This document shows, in pieces, positions 18,393-26,150 of a DNA stretch of 64,000 nucleotides (position 1 is the stretch's first letter; every line of letters begins with the position of its first letter). The notes beneath the pieces were generated by a model. That model was not told where the DNA came from. It saw only the letters and a list, made by a program, of their open reading frames with translations, and ran no database searches. The stretch is from the NCBI GenBank assembly GCA_965204925.1, contig OZ242021.1, forward strand, positions 558,001-622,000. The letters run 5' to 3'. The position numbers and the translations under genes were made by a program. Source of the DNA: G963663315 sp965204925 (lineage in GTDB: Bacteria > Pseudomonadota > Gammaproteobacteria > Arenicellales > Poriferihabitantaceae).

Positions 18393-18417
18393 CGTTTCTG
18401 CCGTAGCCGAATAGCCG

Positions 18418-18822
18418 CTAGTGGCGCGGACCCTGATCCGGTTTCAGTAACAACCGTTCAACCAGCCTGCCCCCCATGATATGATGGCGCACGATGTCAT
18501 CAATATCCTTTTCCGTGGAATAGGTATACCAGATCCCTTCCGGATAGATCACCATTACCGGGCCCATTTCACAACGATTGAGGCAACCGGCGTGGTTGAT
18601 GCGGATATCTCTCAGGCCCAGAGCCATGCTCCGCCTGCACATGTAGTCACAAAGCAGTCGCGACTCTTTGGCAGAACAACAGCCGCGGCGGTGTTTGGGC
18701 GGTCGTACATTGACACAACAAAACACATGCGCGTTGTAATACAGCGGCATATCGCTCGCGCGCCCCACCGGATTCTTTCCCGACGACAAACGATCATTTG
18801 CCGTACTGCGCCATTCAGTCAT
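18418..18822 (-). CDS. Thioredoxin-like 2Fe-2S ferredoxin domain protein
   Basis: Small protein related to the thioredoxin-fold 2Fe-2S ferredoxins. The cluster ligands are visible as the first pair in VFCCVNVRPPKHRRGCC and the second pair in HAGCLNRCEMGP, the typical C-x(n)-C ... C-x3-C pattern; PVMVIYPEGIWYT is the usual following strand. Two starts are possible: ATG 18822, overlapping the aquaporin stop as ATGA, giving 134 residues, and ATG 18750 (MPLYYNAHVFCC), where homology begins. I list the coupled start but the shorter one is as likely. Partner redox enzyme not identified. Confidence 0.82.
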   Translation of the reverse strand: MTEWRSTANDRLSSGKNPVGRASDMPLYYNAHVFCCVNVRPPKHRRGCCSAKESRLLCDYMCRRSMALGLRDIRINHAGCLNRCEMGPVMVIYPEGIWYTYSTEKDIDDIVRHHIMGGRLVERLLLKPDQGPRH

Positions 18823-19505
18823 TTTTCTCCCTTTGGATTATGCAGGTTCACGGAATGTGTAAAGAGATACAACCAGGCGCCGAGCAGCATGCCGATGATC
18901 GGCCCTGCCAGATAAATCCAGTAACTGGAGAAATCTCCATACACGAGATACGGACCGAAGGCCCGCGCCGGGTTCATCGCGGCGCCGGCATAGGGCCCCA
19001 TCAGCATGACTTCAATGCCGACCGTTGCTCCGATTGCAATGCCTGCAAATTTATTGGCGGCCGATTTATGAAACGCGGTGGCACAAATGACCCACATCAG
19101 CAAAAGAGATAAAAACAACTCGACGGCAAACGCAGGCAATGCCGTCACACCGAGTTCGGTATTTGGAATGTTGACGCCCATTTTGCCGTACCTGCCAATA
19201 ACCTGAAGCAGGAAATATCCGGCCAGGGCGGACCCGGCCATTTGCGCGATGATATAGCCCGGCAACAGACGTTTGTGCAGTTGTCCCAGCGCCACGGCGG
19301 CAATTGACAGCGCCGGATTGACATGGGCGCCGGAGACATTGCCGAAAGTATAAATGACAATGGTAATAATGGATCCGGATACGATTCCCGACCCGACAGG
19401 CCCGAGCCGGCCGGTAATGTCATCAATCATCACCGCTCCGGCAGCAAAGAATACCAGGGCGAATGTACCGATCAGCTCGCACAGATATTTTCGGCAGTCA
19501 TCCAT
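18819..19505 (-). CDS. Aquaporin (MIP family channel)
   Basis: Inner-membrane channel of 228 residues with six hydrophobic helices and both NPA boxes: GAHVNPALS (NPA 63-65) and AAMNPARAFGP near 180. The Arg after the second NPA, part of the selectivity filter, is present. The sequence is closer to AqpZ/short MIP channels than to long glycerol facilitators. Passage of water or small neutral solutes is expected. Its place beside amide and urea catabolic genes makes ammonia, urea or amide permeation worth considering, but nothing in the sequence proves it. It overlaps the ferredoxin gene by 4 bp. Confidence 0.9.
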   Translation of the reverse strand: MDDCRKYLCELIGTFALVFFAAGAVMIDDITGRLGPVGSGIVSGSIITIVIYTFGNVSGAHVNPALSIAAVALGQLHKRLLPGYIIAQMAGSALAGYFLLQVIGRYGKMGVNIPNTELGVTALPAFAVELFLSLLLMWVICATAFHKSAANKFAGIAIGATVGIEVMLMGPYAGAAMNPARAFGPYLVYGDFSSYWIYLAGPIIGMLLGAWLYLFTHSVNLHNPKGEK

Positions 19506-19532
19506 GTTCAGGAGCCGGCGCCTGACAGCCGG

Positions 19533-21815
19533 TCACGCGGTCAACCGGAAGTACAGCATCGGCAAACGTTCCGGCAAGGATTCCAGCTTGTCTATCTGAA
19601 CGAAATTGCGCTGCCCGAAAATGCGGGTCAGGTAATTTTCTCCGCCGCTATCCAGAGCCACACAAAATACATCAATTCCGTCCCGGGCCATTGAGTGTAC
19701 GGCATCGCGGGCATCCTCAACCAGATAATTCCTGTCGAGTATGTCGATGTCGGACGGTTCGCCGTCTGACAGCACCAGGATCAGGCGCCGGTGGGTCAAG
19801 CGGGTTTTGATGTCCGCTCCGGCGTGTCTGATGGCGGCGCCCAGACGAGTCGAATACCCCCCCGACAAACCGGCCAGACAGGAACGGGCGCGCCGGTCGT
19901 AATCCGCGTCAAAATCCTTGACCCGGTAATAACGAACCTCGTCCCGTTGATTCGAACAAAACGCGGCAATAGCGAACGGGTCTCCCAGCCCCGACATCGC
20001 ATGCGCCAGCAACGCTGTCGCCTGACACTCGATATCAATGACCTTCGCTTTTGCCCCCCGTACACAATCGTTGGTCGATTCTGAAATGTCCAACAGCGCC
20101 AGCACGGACAAATCCCGGCTCCGGCGTTCCGTGCGGGTATAAACCCTGGGGTCGGGTTGTTCACCCAACCGTTGTTCAATAACCGACTCGATACAGGCGT
20201 CAATGTCCAGATAATCACCTTCGTGTTGCTTGCGTATTCTTTGCGGCCGGCTTACTCGCGCGTTGCTGATCAGCAACCGGATTCTGTTGACGACATCGGC
20301 ATATCGTTCCAGCGTATCCTCAATGACCCGCAACGACCCCGGCCTGGGCGCAAATTCGACTATCGTTGTCCATTCCCGGCGTTTGCGCCCGGTCAGGTAG
20401 TCATACTCCGGATAGCGCGCGACCGGAATACCGTCTTCCTCCACCACCTCAACCGATATCGGAGCAGCCTGATCGTCGCCCGGCTCAGGCTCGTCGCGTT
20501 CATTGTCCGCCGGTTGTTCCGGATCATCCGGTTCTTCTATCTGCGCCGAGTCGAACAACATTTCAGAGTCCATCTGCATCGCTGATTGCTGTTCACCAAA
20601 ATCCCACAACCCGCGGTTATCATCCCGATACGCCGGTTCGACGACATAGGTCCTGGCATTGAACTGCACCCGCATCTGCCCGAGGTTGTTGCCGAGCAAA
20701 CCGCCAATCTCACGGCTGGTTTGCGCATCCCATTTGTCCCGCCCGGCATCCACCATTTCACGGCCGCGGCGGATCCAGCCATCTTCATCCCGATAGTCCG
20801 GATCCATCAATGCACGGGCCAGACGGGCCAACAGGCTTGGGGCCGTCATTACGCCGCTGGCCAGCGCAATATGAAACGGCAACCACAAGCGTCTCAGTCC
20901 CGGGAATTCGCGCATCGCCAGATACTCAACACGCGCATCTTCGATCAGGGAGATAATAGCGACCTGCATCGGCCTCAACTCAAGTACCGGAAACGAGCTG
21001 CCGGAATAACGCAGATGGGCGCCGATATGCGCCACGCTTGCCCGGTACAAATCCAGCGCCTGATCCCCCTTATACCCCGGAAACGAAGGCGGCATATGAA
21101 TGATGCCGCTACCAAACGTGGCGCGCCGCCAGACATGATCCGGGGTATGCACGGAGGTTTCGCGCAGGGGTTGTCGAATCCCCCATAAGGCGTTCATATA
21201 GCTTTTCAGCTCGCGCTGAATATCGGCAAACGTGACCGCTCCCGATTCCCGCTCCAGCCATCGTTCCGCTTCCGGGTCGGCAAAGGTAAAGAACTGAAAT
21301 CGACGTCCGGCATCGGCGCCCGCCGCCCTCACTCCCGCCAGCAGCCAGGATTCCAGCCTCGTTACGTTCAACCGGCTCAGCAGATAATCCATTTTTTGCA
21401 ACACGACCAGCGCCGATTCCGGGGCGAGGTGGATGAATCGCTCAATCAAACCCAGCCAGGAGCGGAACAGCCATTCATCACCCTGCAACCGGGCCGCGGC
21501 GCGAACCGCGGCAACAGGCAATTCCTGCGCGGCGACCTTGCCCGACTTGATCGCGACCGAAGAGACCACATCGGCCAGATGCAAGACATCGCCCGGATCG
21601 ATTTTATCCGCAAGTTCGCAGGAATGGCGTGTCCAGGATGAGACCACACCCTTGCCATAGCCGGCCTGATCCAGGCGGCGGCAAGCGCGCAACCAGCGCG
21701 CCTCCCAGGCTTTTGGAAAGGAATGCTCAAGAACCCGCTTGACGACAGCCTCATCCGTCAATTTGCCGTCGTTGACGACCACATCCAGGAAATCGGGCTT
21801 GGCGCGGAAACTCAT
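19533..21815 (-). CDS. CbbO/NorD-type VWA-domain protein
   Basis: Large (about 760 residues) partner of MoxR-class AAA ATPases. The C-terminal quarter is a von Willebrand A domain with a metal-ion-dependent adhesion site, ALLDISESTND (DxSxS), and VLSDGEPSDIDIL further on; a very acidic linker (EEPDDPEQPADNERDEPEPGDD) separates it from the N-terminal helical domain. CbbO/NorD proteins work with CbbQ/NorQ to remodel or activate enzymes such as RuBisCO or nitric oxide reductase, often at a metal centre. Neither target is encoded here. The frame is open to a TTG at 21830; ATG 21815 (MSFRAKPDFLD) is preferred. It follows the cbbQ-like gene by 15 bp. Confidence 0.88.
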   Translation of the reverse strand: MSFRAKPDFLDVVVNDGKLTDEAVVKRVLEHSFPKAWEARWLRACRRLDQAGYGKGVVSSWTRHSCELADKIDPGDVLHLADVVSSVAIKSGKVAAQELPVAAVRAAARLQGDEWLFRSWLGLIERFIHLAPESALVVLQKMDYLLSRLNVTRLESWLLAGVRAAGADAGRRFQFFTFADPEAERWLERESGAVTFADIQRELKSYMNALWGIRQPLRETSVHTPDHVWRRATFGSGIIHMPPSFPGYKGDQALDLYRASVAHIGAHLRYSGSSFPVLELRPMQVAIISLIEDARVEYLAMREFPGLRRLWLPFHIALASGVMTAPSLLARLARALMDPDYRDEDGWIRRGREMVDAGRDKWDAQTSREIGGLLGNNLGQMRVQFNARTYVVEPAYRDDNRGLWDFGEQQSAMQMDSEMLFDSAQIEEPDDPEQPADNERDEPEPGDDQAAPISVEVVEEDGIPVARYPEYDYLTGRKRREWTTIVEFAPRPGSLRVIEDTLERYADVVNRIRLLISNARVSRPQRIRKQHEGDYLDIDACIESVIEQRLGEQPDPRVYTRTERRSRDLSVLALLDISESTNDCVRGAKAKVIDIECQATALLAHAMSGLGDPFAIAAFCSNQRDEVRYYRVKDFDADYDRRARSCLAGLSGGYSTRLGAAIRHAGADIKTRLTHRRLILVLSDGEPSDIDILDRNYLVEDARDAVHSMARDGIDVFCVALDSGGENYLTRIFGQRNFVQIDKLESLPERLPMLYFRLTA

Positions 21816-21830
21816 GCCTGGCCAAAGCAA

Positions 21831-22643
21831 TCAGGCGCAAGCTGCAATCGCAGCTCCGAGAGCCCGGCATATGTCCGCATCATCAGTCAGCGGAGATAAC
21901 AGGGCGATTTCACAGGCTTCTCCCAGTGGAACTCCCCGCTTGATTAATCTCCCGGCATGAATCAGCATTCTGGTCGAACAGCCTTCGTCGAGACCATGGC
22001 CCTTCAGATTGCGCGACCGCTCGGCAATCTTGATCAGTCGGGCGCCGGTTTCCCTGTCGACCCCGGATTCCCGGCAAACAATTTCCGCTTCGACCGCAGC
22101 TTCCGGATAACCGAAGCCAATCGCGCAAAATCGCTGTTTGGTGGATTCCTTCAGATCTTTCAACACGCTCTGATATCCCGGGTTGTAGGAAATCACCAGA
22201 TGAAAATCAGGATGCGCGCGGATGATCTCGTTCCTTTTCTCAAGCGCAAGCATTCTGCGATGATCAGTCAGGGAATGAATGACCACGCTGGTATCCTGGC
22301 GCGCTTCGACGATCTCGTCAAGATAGCAGATTGCGCCGTGCCGCACCGCCAGCGTCAACGGCCCGTCATGCCATACCGTGCCGTCCGCATCCAGCAAAAA
22401 CCGGCCGACCAGATCCGACGCCGTCATGTCCTCGTGACAGGAAACGGTGATCAACGGCAGTTTCAGCTTCCATGACAGATACTCGATAAAGCGGGTCTTT
22501 CCGCAACCGGTCGGGCCTTTCAGTACGATCGGTGTGCGGTCTGCATGAGCAGCCAGGAAATTCTGGATTTCATTGCCGGATGGTCTGTACCAGGGTTCCC
22601 CGGTTACCCGATATTCTGCCAGGGGCGTAGCTGATTTTTTCAT
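21831..22643 (-). CDS. CbbQ/NirQ/NorQ-type MoxR AAA+ ATPase
   Basis: AAA+ activase of the CbbQ/NorQ group: Walker A GPTGCGKT at 43-50, the diagnostic SCHEDMTASDLVGRFLL segment, Walker B ICYLDEIVEA, the HLVISYNPGYQ sensor-1 strand and a C-terminal lid region with an arginine-rich STRMLIHAGRL. About 270 residues. The ATG at 22643 is preferred over an upstream GTG at 22664. It forms a pair with the downstream CbbO/NorD-like gene. Being sandwiched between amiE and an aquaporin, its client is more likely an enzyme of this nitrogen block than RuBisCO or NO reductase, but that is inference. Confidence 0.9.
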   Translation of the reverse strand: MKKSATPLAEYRVTGEPWYRPSGNEIQNFLAAHADRTPIVLKGPTGCGKTRFIEYLSWKLKLPLITVSCHEDMTASDLVGRFLLDADGTVWHDGPLTLAVRHGAICYLDEIVEARQDTSVVIHSLTDHRRMLALEKRNEIIRAHPDFHLVISYNPGYQSVLKDLKESTKQRFCAIGFGYPEAAVEAEIVCRESGVDRETGARLIKIAERSRNLKGHGLDEGCSTRMLIHAGRLIKRGVPLGEACEIALLSPLTDDADICRALGAAIAACA

Positions 22644-22717
22644 TTGCCTTGCTGAGCCGGACACCCGAAAAAAGAAACGAGAGCCTGCGCTCCCGTTTCC
22701 TGACAGTTATGCGGCCC

Positions 22718-23758
22718 TTAACGGTGCGCCGCTGTTTTCTGGTTGGGGATGCCGTCCATTTCGCATTCATCGGTACCGACCGTCTCGCGGGTAATTTCCT
22801 CGACCATCTGGCGGGTCGCATCCGGATCATTCACCCACTTGCTGTAGAAATCATACGGACATACAGCCAGCCCCCGGTCTCCATCACCGGAATTAATCAT
22901 ACCGGTATACCCCCGATGCAACAGCTTGAACAGATGGTTTTCAGACTGGCCGTTACGCCGCGCATCGCGAATCAGCGACAGCGAAATAGCCGCATACTGA
23001 ACCCCGTTTTCTTCTTCGCCGCATTCGCCCAGGGTGCGTCCGTCAAAGCCGATAATGGCAGAGTGGCCGAAATAGGAATAAACGCCGTCAAAGCCGGAAG
23101 CATTGGCTACCGCCACATAGCTGTTGTTGGCCCATGCCATGGCCTTGGCCATAATGACCTGCTGATCTTTTGCCGGATACATATATCCCTGGCAACGGAT
23201 GATCAGCTCGGCCCCTTTCATGGCACAGTCACGCCAGATTTCAGGGTAGTTGCCATCATCACAGATGATCAGGCTCATCTTCATGCCTTTGGGCCCTTCA
23301 CTTACGTAAGTGCAGTTACCCGGATACCAGCCTTCGATCGGCACCCAGGGCATGATCTTGCGGTATTTTTGCACCACTTCACCCTTGTCATTCATCAGGA
23401 TCAGCGTGTTGTAAGGCGCTTTATTGGGGTGTTCTTCGTGCCGTTCTCCGGTCAACGAAAATACGCCCCAGCACTTGGCCTTGCGGCAGGCTTCTCCAAA
23501 AATTTCGGTTTCCTCTCCCGGGCAAGCGGAAGCGGTTTCGTACATTTCCCTTTCGTCGTACATGATGCCATGCGTGCTGTACTCCGGGAAAATGCACAGA
23601 TCCATTCCTGGAAGCCCCACTTTCATGCCGACCATCATGTCTGCAATCTTGTGGCAGTTCTCGATCACGTCCGCCCTGGTGTGCAGACGGGGCATTTTAT
23701 AATTTACGACGGCTACGCCGACCGTGTCTTTACTGCTTGAAATATCACCATGGTACAT
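22718..23758 (-). CDS. amiE: Aliphatic amidase AmiE
   Basis: Hydrolyses short aliphatic amides (acetamide, propionamide) to the acid and ammonia in the cytoplasm. At 346 residues it has exactly the Pseudomonas AmiE length, and the nitrilase-superfamily triad is at the canonical numbers: Glu59 (IFPEYS), Lys134 (YRKIMPW) and Cys166 (LIICDDG). Very strong conservation throughout (YPEIWRDCAMKGAELIIRCQ). A good Shine-Dalgarno (ACAGGAGCG) precedes the ATG at 23758. The cobalt transporter lies upstream and the CbbQ/O pair downstream. Released ammonia ties it to the urea/amide block at 30.9-44.4 kb. Its leader contains a hairpin (23786-23816) but no U-tract. Confidence 0.96.
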   Translation of the reverse strand: MYHGDISSSKDTVGVAVVNYKMPRLHTRADVIENCHKIADMMVGMKVGLPGMDLCIFPEYSTHGIMYDEREMYETASACPGEETEIFGEACRKAKCWGVFSLTGERHEEHPNKAPYNTLILMNDKGEVVQKYRKIMPWVPIEGWYPGNCTYVSEGPKGMKMSLIICDDGNYPEIWRDCAMKGAELIIRCQGYMYPAKDQQVIMAKAMAWANNSYVAVANASGFDGVYSYFGHSAIIGFDGRTLGECGEEENGVQYAAISLSLIRDARRNGQSENHLFKLLHRGYTGMINSGDGDRGLAVCPYDFYSKWVNDPDATRQMVEEITRETVGTDECEMDGIPNQKTAAHR

Positions 23759-23780
23759 GATTCGCTCCTGTTTGAGTGGT

Positions 23781-23957
23781 TTATAGTGACGGATTTTCTG
23801 GCGTCAATCCTGTCACAGAGGTAAATTCGCCTTTGCGCCGGGAACTGCCTGTTGCCGCGGTCCGGGCCGCGGGGGCCGTTTGCGGGCGATGAATGATCGT
23901 TCCGCGCCTGGCCAGATTTTCGGAAAGCATCCGTTCTTCAAAAAGTCGCGCGTTCAT
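23781..23957 (-). CDS. Doubtful small ORF between cbtA and amiE
   Basis: A 58-codon frame starting at ATG 23957 (MNARLFEERMLSENLARRGT). No family recognised; Arg/Ala/Thr-rich with low-complexity character, no good ribosome binding site, and its 3' end overlaps the hairpin upstream of amiE. It may simply be leader sequence. Confidence 0.2.
   Translation of the reverse strand: MNARLFEERMLSENLARRGTIIHRPQTAPAARTAATGSSRRKGEFTSVTGLTPENPSL
23786..23816 (-). promoter_or_regulatory. Leader hairpin upstream of amiE
   Basis: On the plus strand GTGACGGATT (23786-23795) pairs with AATCC-T-GTCAC (23806-23816): a 10-bp stem with one bulge and a 10-nt loop, ending about 28 bp before the amiE start codon. 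AmiE in other bacteria is controlled by AmiR antitermination in its leader. This hairpin is not followed by a U-run, so it is not an evident terminator; it could be an RNA-protein site or promoter-proximal structure. Confidence 0.35.
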
Positions 23958-23971
23958 GCGGCCGGCGATTC

Positions 23972-24715
23972 TCAACCTGCCACACGGCGATCATAAAGGA
24001 ATGCGCTCAGCGCGCCGAGCATAATCCAGAAAACCGCATTGGTAACCAGCGAAATCACGACAAAGGCGTTGGCCAGTTCAGGCGGCGCCAATCCGGCATG
24101 GCTGCCAGCCTGTGGCGCCCCAAGCAGATGGGGTATTGCGAGCAGCGCCAGACCCAGCCAGCGGATGGAACCCGGCACAAAAGCAAGCACAAGCAAACCG
24201 CCGCCTGTCAATATCACCGTGAGCCACCACCATGCCTGACGGGCGCCCAGGTCCCCTGCCGCCGCGCCCGGCAACTCCGGAGGCAATCCAAGAGCCGGGG
24301 CCAGATGAAATGCGGCAAAGCCGCCCAGTCCCCAGATAACACCCCACCGCCAATTGACTCGGGATTGCCTCATCCCGGACTCCGATACCATTGTCCTGAT
24401 TGCATAACAAGCGACCAGGATCAGCGCAAAACCGATGCCGATGATCATGGTATTGGCAAATGTGAAGAAACTCCGTTCAAATCCATCCTGTGGACTCCAG
24501 ACTTCTCCGTGGCCGTGGCCTGCGTGGCGCCCTGCGTGCGAAGCGGCTGATTGCTGGTCATGATCACTCCCGGCTACGCCGGTTTTTTCGTAAGTCTCAG
24601 CCTCAAGAAGCATTGGCGCTACAGTGAAATGCTGGATGGCCGCGAGCAACAGGCCCGCAACCCCGCCAGCAATCACCGCGGTAGAAAAAAATCGGTAGGC
24701 AAAGCTGCCCGTCAT
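23972..24715 (-). CDS. cbtA: CbtA-type cobalt transporter subunit
   Basis: Predicted inner-membrane cobalt transporter subunit, 247 residues. The N-terminal helix (AVIAGGVAGLLLAAIQHFTVAPMLLEAETYE) is the CbtA signature; a His-rich loop (SHAGRHAGHGHGEVW) sits between the first two helices and probably binds metal; the rest contains further membrane helices with FHLAPALGLPPELPG, also typical. It follows cbtB by 12 bp, the normal CbtB-CbtA order. Cobalt transport by this pair is assigned by family and usual B12 regulation elsewhere; no cobalamin riboswitch fits in the short space upstream here. Confidence 0.88.
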   Translation of the reverse strand: MTGSFAYRFFSTAVIAGGVAGLLLAAIQHFTVAPMLLEAETYEKTGVAGSDHDQQSAASHAGRHAGHGHGEVWSPQDGFERSFFTFANTMIIGIGFALILVACYAIRTMVSESGMRQSRVNWRWGVIWGLGGFAAFHLAPALGLPPELPGAAAGDLGARQAWWWLTVILTGGGLLVLAFVPGSIRWLGLALLAIPHLLGAPQAGSHAGLAPPELANAFVVISLVTNAVFWIMLGALSAFLYDRRVAG

Positions 24716-24727
24716 TCAGCGCTCACT

Positions 24728-24925
24728 CTAGTGACAAGGGAACGCCAACCCGTGACGTCCGTCGTGCGCCGCATTGTGGATGATTTCAGGAGATGCGAAA
24801 CCGACCGCATAAATGATGAATACACCCATCAAAATGGCGGCGCTGACTCCGATCACCTTCGACCATGGAACCGGGACCGTTTGAATATCAGTCAATTGAT
24901 TCATTGATTGTCGTATAGCGCTCAT
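24728..24925 (-). CDS. cbtB: CbtB-type cobalt transporter subunit
   Basis: A 65-residue protein with one membrane helix (VIGVSAAILMGVFIIYAVGF) and the family's histidine-rich C-terminus (HNAAHDGRHGLAFPCH), thought to bind the metal. GGGAG ribosome binding site 8 nt before the ATG. Immediately upstream of cbtA, with which it forms the transporter. Confidence 0.9.
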   Translation of the reverse strand: MSAIRQSMNQLTDIQTVPVPWSKVIGVSAAILMGVFIIYAVGFASPEIIHNAAHDGRHGLAFPCH

Positions 24926-25028
24926 TTTTTATTTCTCCCGTATTACAACGTTTCAGGTAAGATTGATTACTGTCCGATTTTGATATTTTTGACTATCAAA
25001 AGTAAAGTTAAAAATGTCGGTAACTTGA

Positions 25029-26030
25029 TCAGGATTCCGTCCGCGGTTCGGAAATGACACAACGCGCAAATCCTTCCGTAAACTCTTCCCGATCAAGATC
25101 CCGACCGATCACAACATACTCGGTTACTCTCGGTTCGCCCGATTTCCATGCCCGGTCCGGCTGGATGGAAGTCAACATACGTACACTCTGGAATATCATC
25201 CGGTCGCGGAATCCGCGGGCATTGAAAATTCCCTTGGTTCTGTAAATATCATCCCCCCGCTCAGCCAATAAAGGCGTCAACCATAGCATGAACCGGTTCA
25301 GGTCCACCGGCCGCTCTTCGCGTATGACGAACGAACCGACAGCCTGATCATGCTCATGTTCAAGGTCATCCAGAAACGCCGGATCGACCTGCAACTTTGC
25401 CTCCAGCTCGAAAGCGCCCACACCGACCACTTTCCCAAGATCAATTTCGCTGTGTTCGGTATGGTAAATTCTGGCAAACGGGTTGGATTTTCGAATAGTG
25501 CGCTCGACTTCCTCCAGCCGTTCTTTCGAGACCAGATCCGCCTTGTTAAGCAAAATAATATCGGAAAACGCGATCTGTTCCCGGGCTTCCTCGCTTTGCG
25601 CCAGATTTTGTTCAAGATTGACCGCATCAGCAAGAGCCACGAAAGAATCAAGCCGGGTTTTCGAGGTCAGTTCGTCGGCCAGGAAAAAAGTCGACGCAAC
25701 CGGCGCCGGATCAGCAAGGCCCGTGGTTTCGATCAGAATCGCGTCAAGCTCCGAACGCTCCTGCAATCGATTCACGGTATCAATCAGATCGCCTCGCACC
25801 GTACAGCACAGACAACCGTTATTAAATTCCACCAGCTCTTCCTGATCCTCCTGGACAATCAACTGGCCGTCAATGCCGACTTCACCAAATTCATTGACGA
25901 TGACCGCGATTTTACGCCCATGCTGCTCACAGAGAATCCGGTTGATCAGGGTGGTCTTTCCCGACCCCAGAAACCCCGTCACCACCGTGACCGGTATTCG
26001 GGAATCGTCTTCAATCTGCGTTGCAGTCAT
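25029..26030 (-). CDS. CobW/COG0523-family metallochaperone GTPase
   Basis: G3E-class GTPase of 333 residues. Walker A GFLGSGKTT at 19-27, the metal-binding CLCC motif at 73-76, switch/Walker B ILIETTGLADPAP, and NKAD guanine specificity (LLNKADL), followed by a C-terminal CobW domain. COG0523 proteins deliver Co, Zn, Ni or other metals to target enzymes. Immediately downstream of the tubulin-like operon and upstream of cbtBA, it probably handles the metal those transporters import. Its exact client (cobalamin synthesis, urease-type metal supply or something else) cannot be read from the sequence. Confidence 0.92.
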   Translation of the reverse strand: MTATQIEDDSRIPVTVVTGFLGSGKTTLINRILCEQHGRKIAVIVNEFGEVGIDGQLIVQEDQEELVEFNNGCLCCTVRGDLIDTVNRLQERSELDAILIETTGLADPAPVASTFFLADELTSKTRLDSFVALADAVNLEQNLAQSEEAREQIAFSDIILLNKADLVSKERLEEVERTIRKSNPFARIYHTEHSEIDLGKVVGVGAFELEAKLQVDPAFLDDLEHEHDQAVGSFVIREERPVDLNRFMLWLTPLLAERGDDIYRTKGIFNARGFRDRMIFQSVRMLTSIQPDRAWKSGEPRVTEYVVIGRDLDREEFTEGFARCVISEPRTES

Positions 26031-26150
26031 CAGGATATCTTCAAGAAGTATAAGTTTTTCGCCGTATCATACCGTATCATAAATGGGGGCTGGACTCCGG
26101 TCACTATCATATCAATCGCGACCGGAGAACCTGCCTTCACGGGTAACCCG

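Noticed and set aside
19533..22643. CbbQ/CbbO pair as evidence for RuBisCO or NO reductase in this window
   Set aside because: No RuBisCO or nor structural genes are present; the families have other clients.
22649..23740. 363-codon plus-strand frame opposite amiE
   Set aside because: Antisense to a gene with all three catalytic residues at canonical positions.
24926..25028. Possible cobalamin riboswitch before cbtB
   Set aside because: Only about 100 bp lie between cbtB and the CobW gene, too short for the cobalamin riboswitch, and no B12-box-like sequence was seen.
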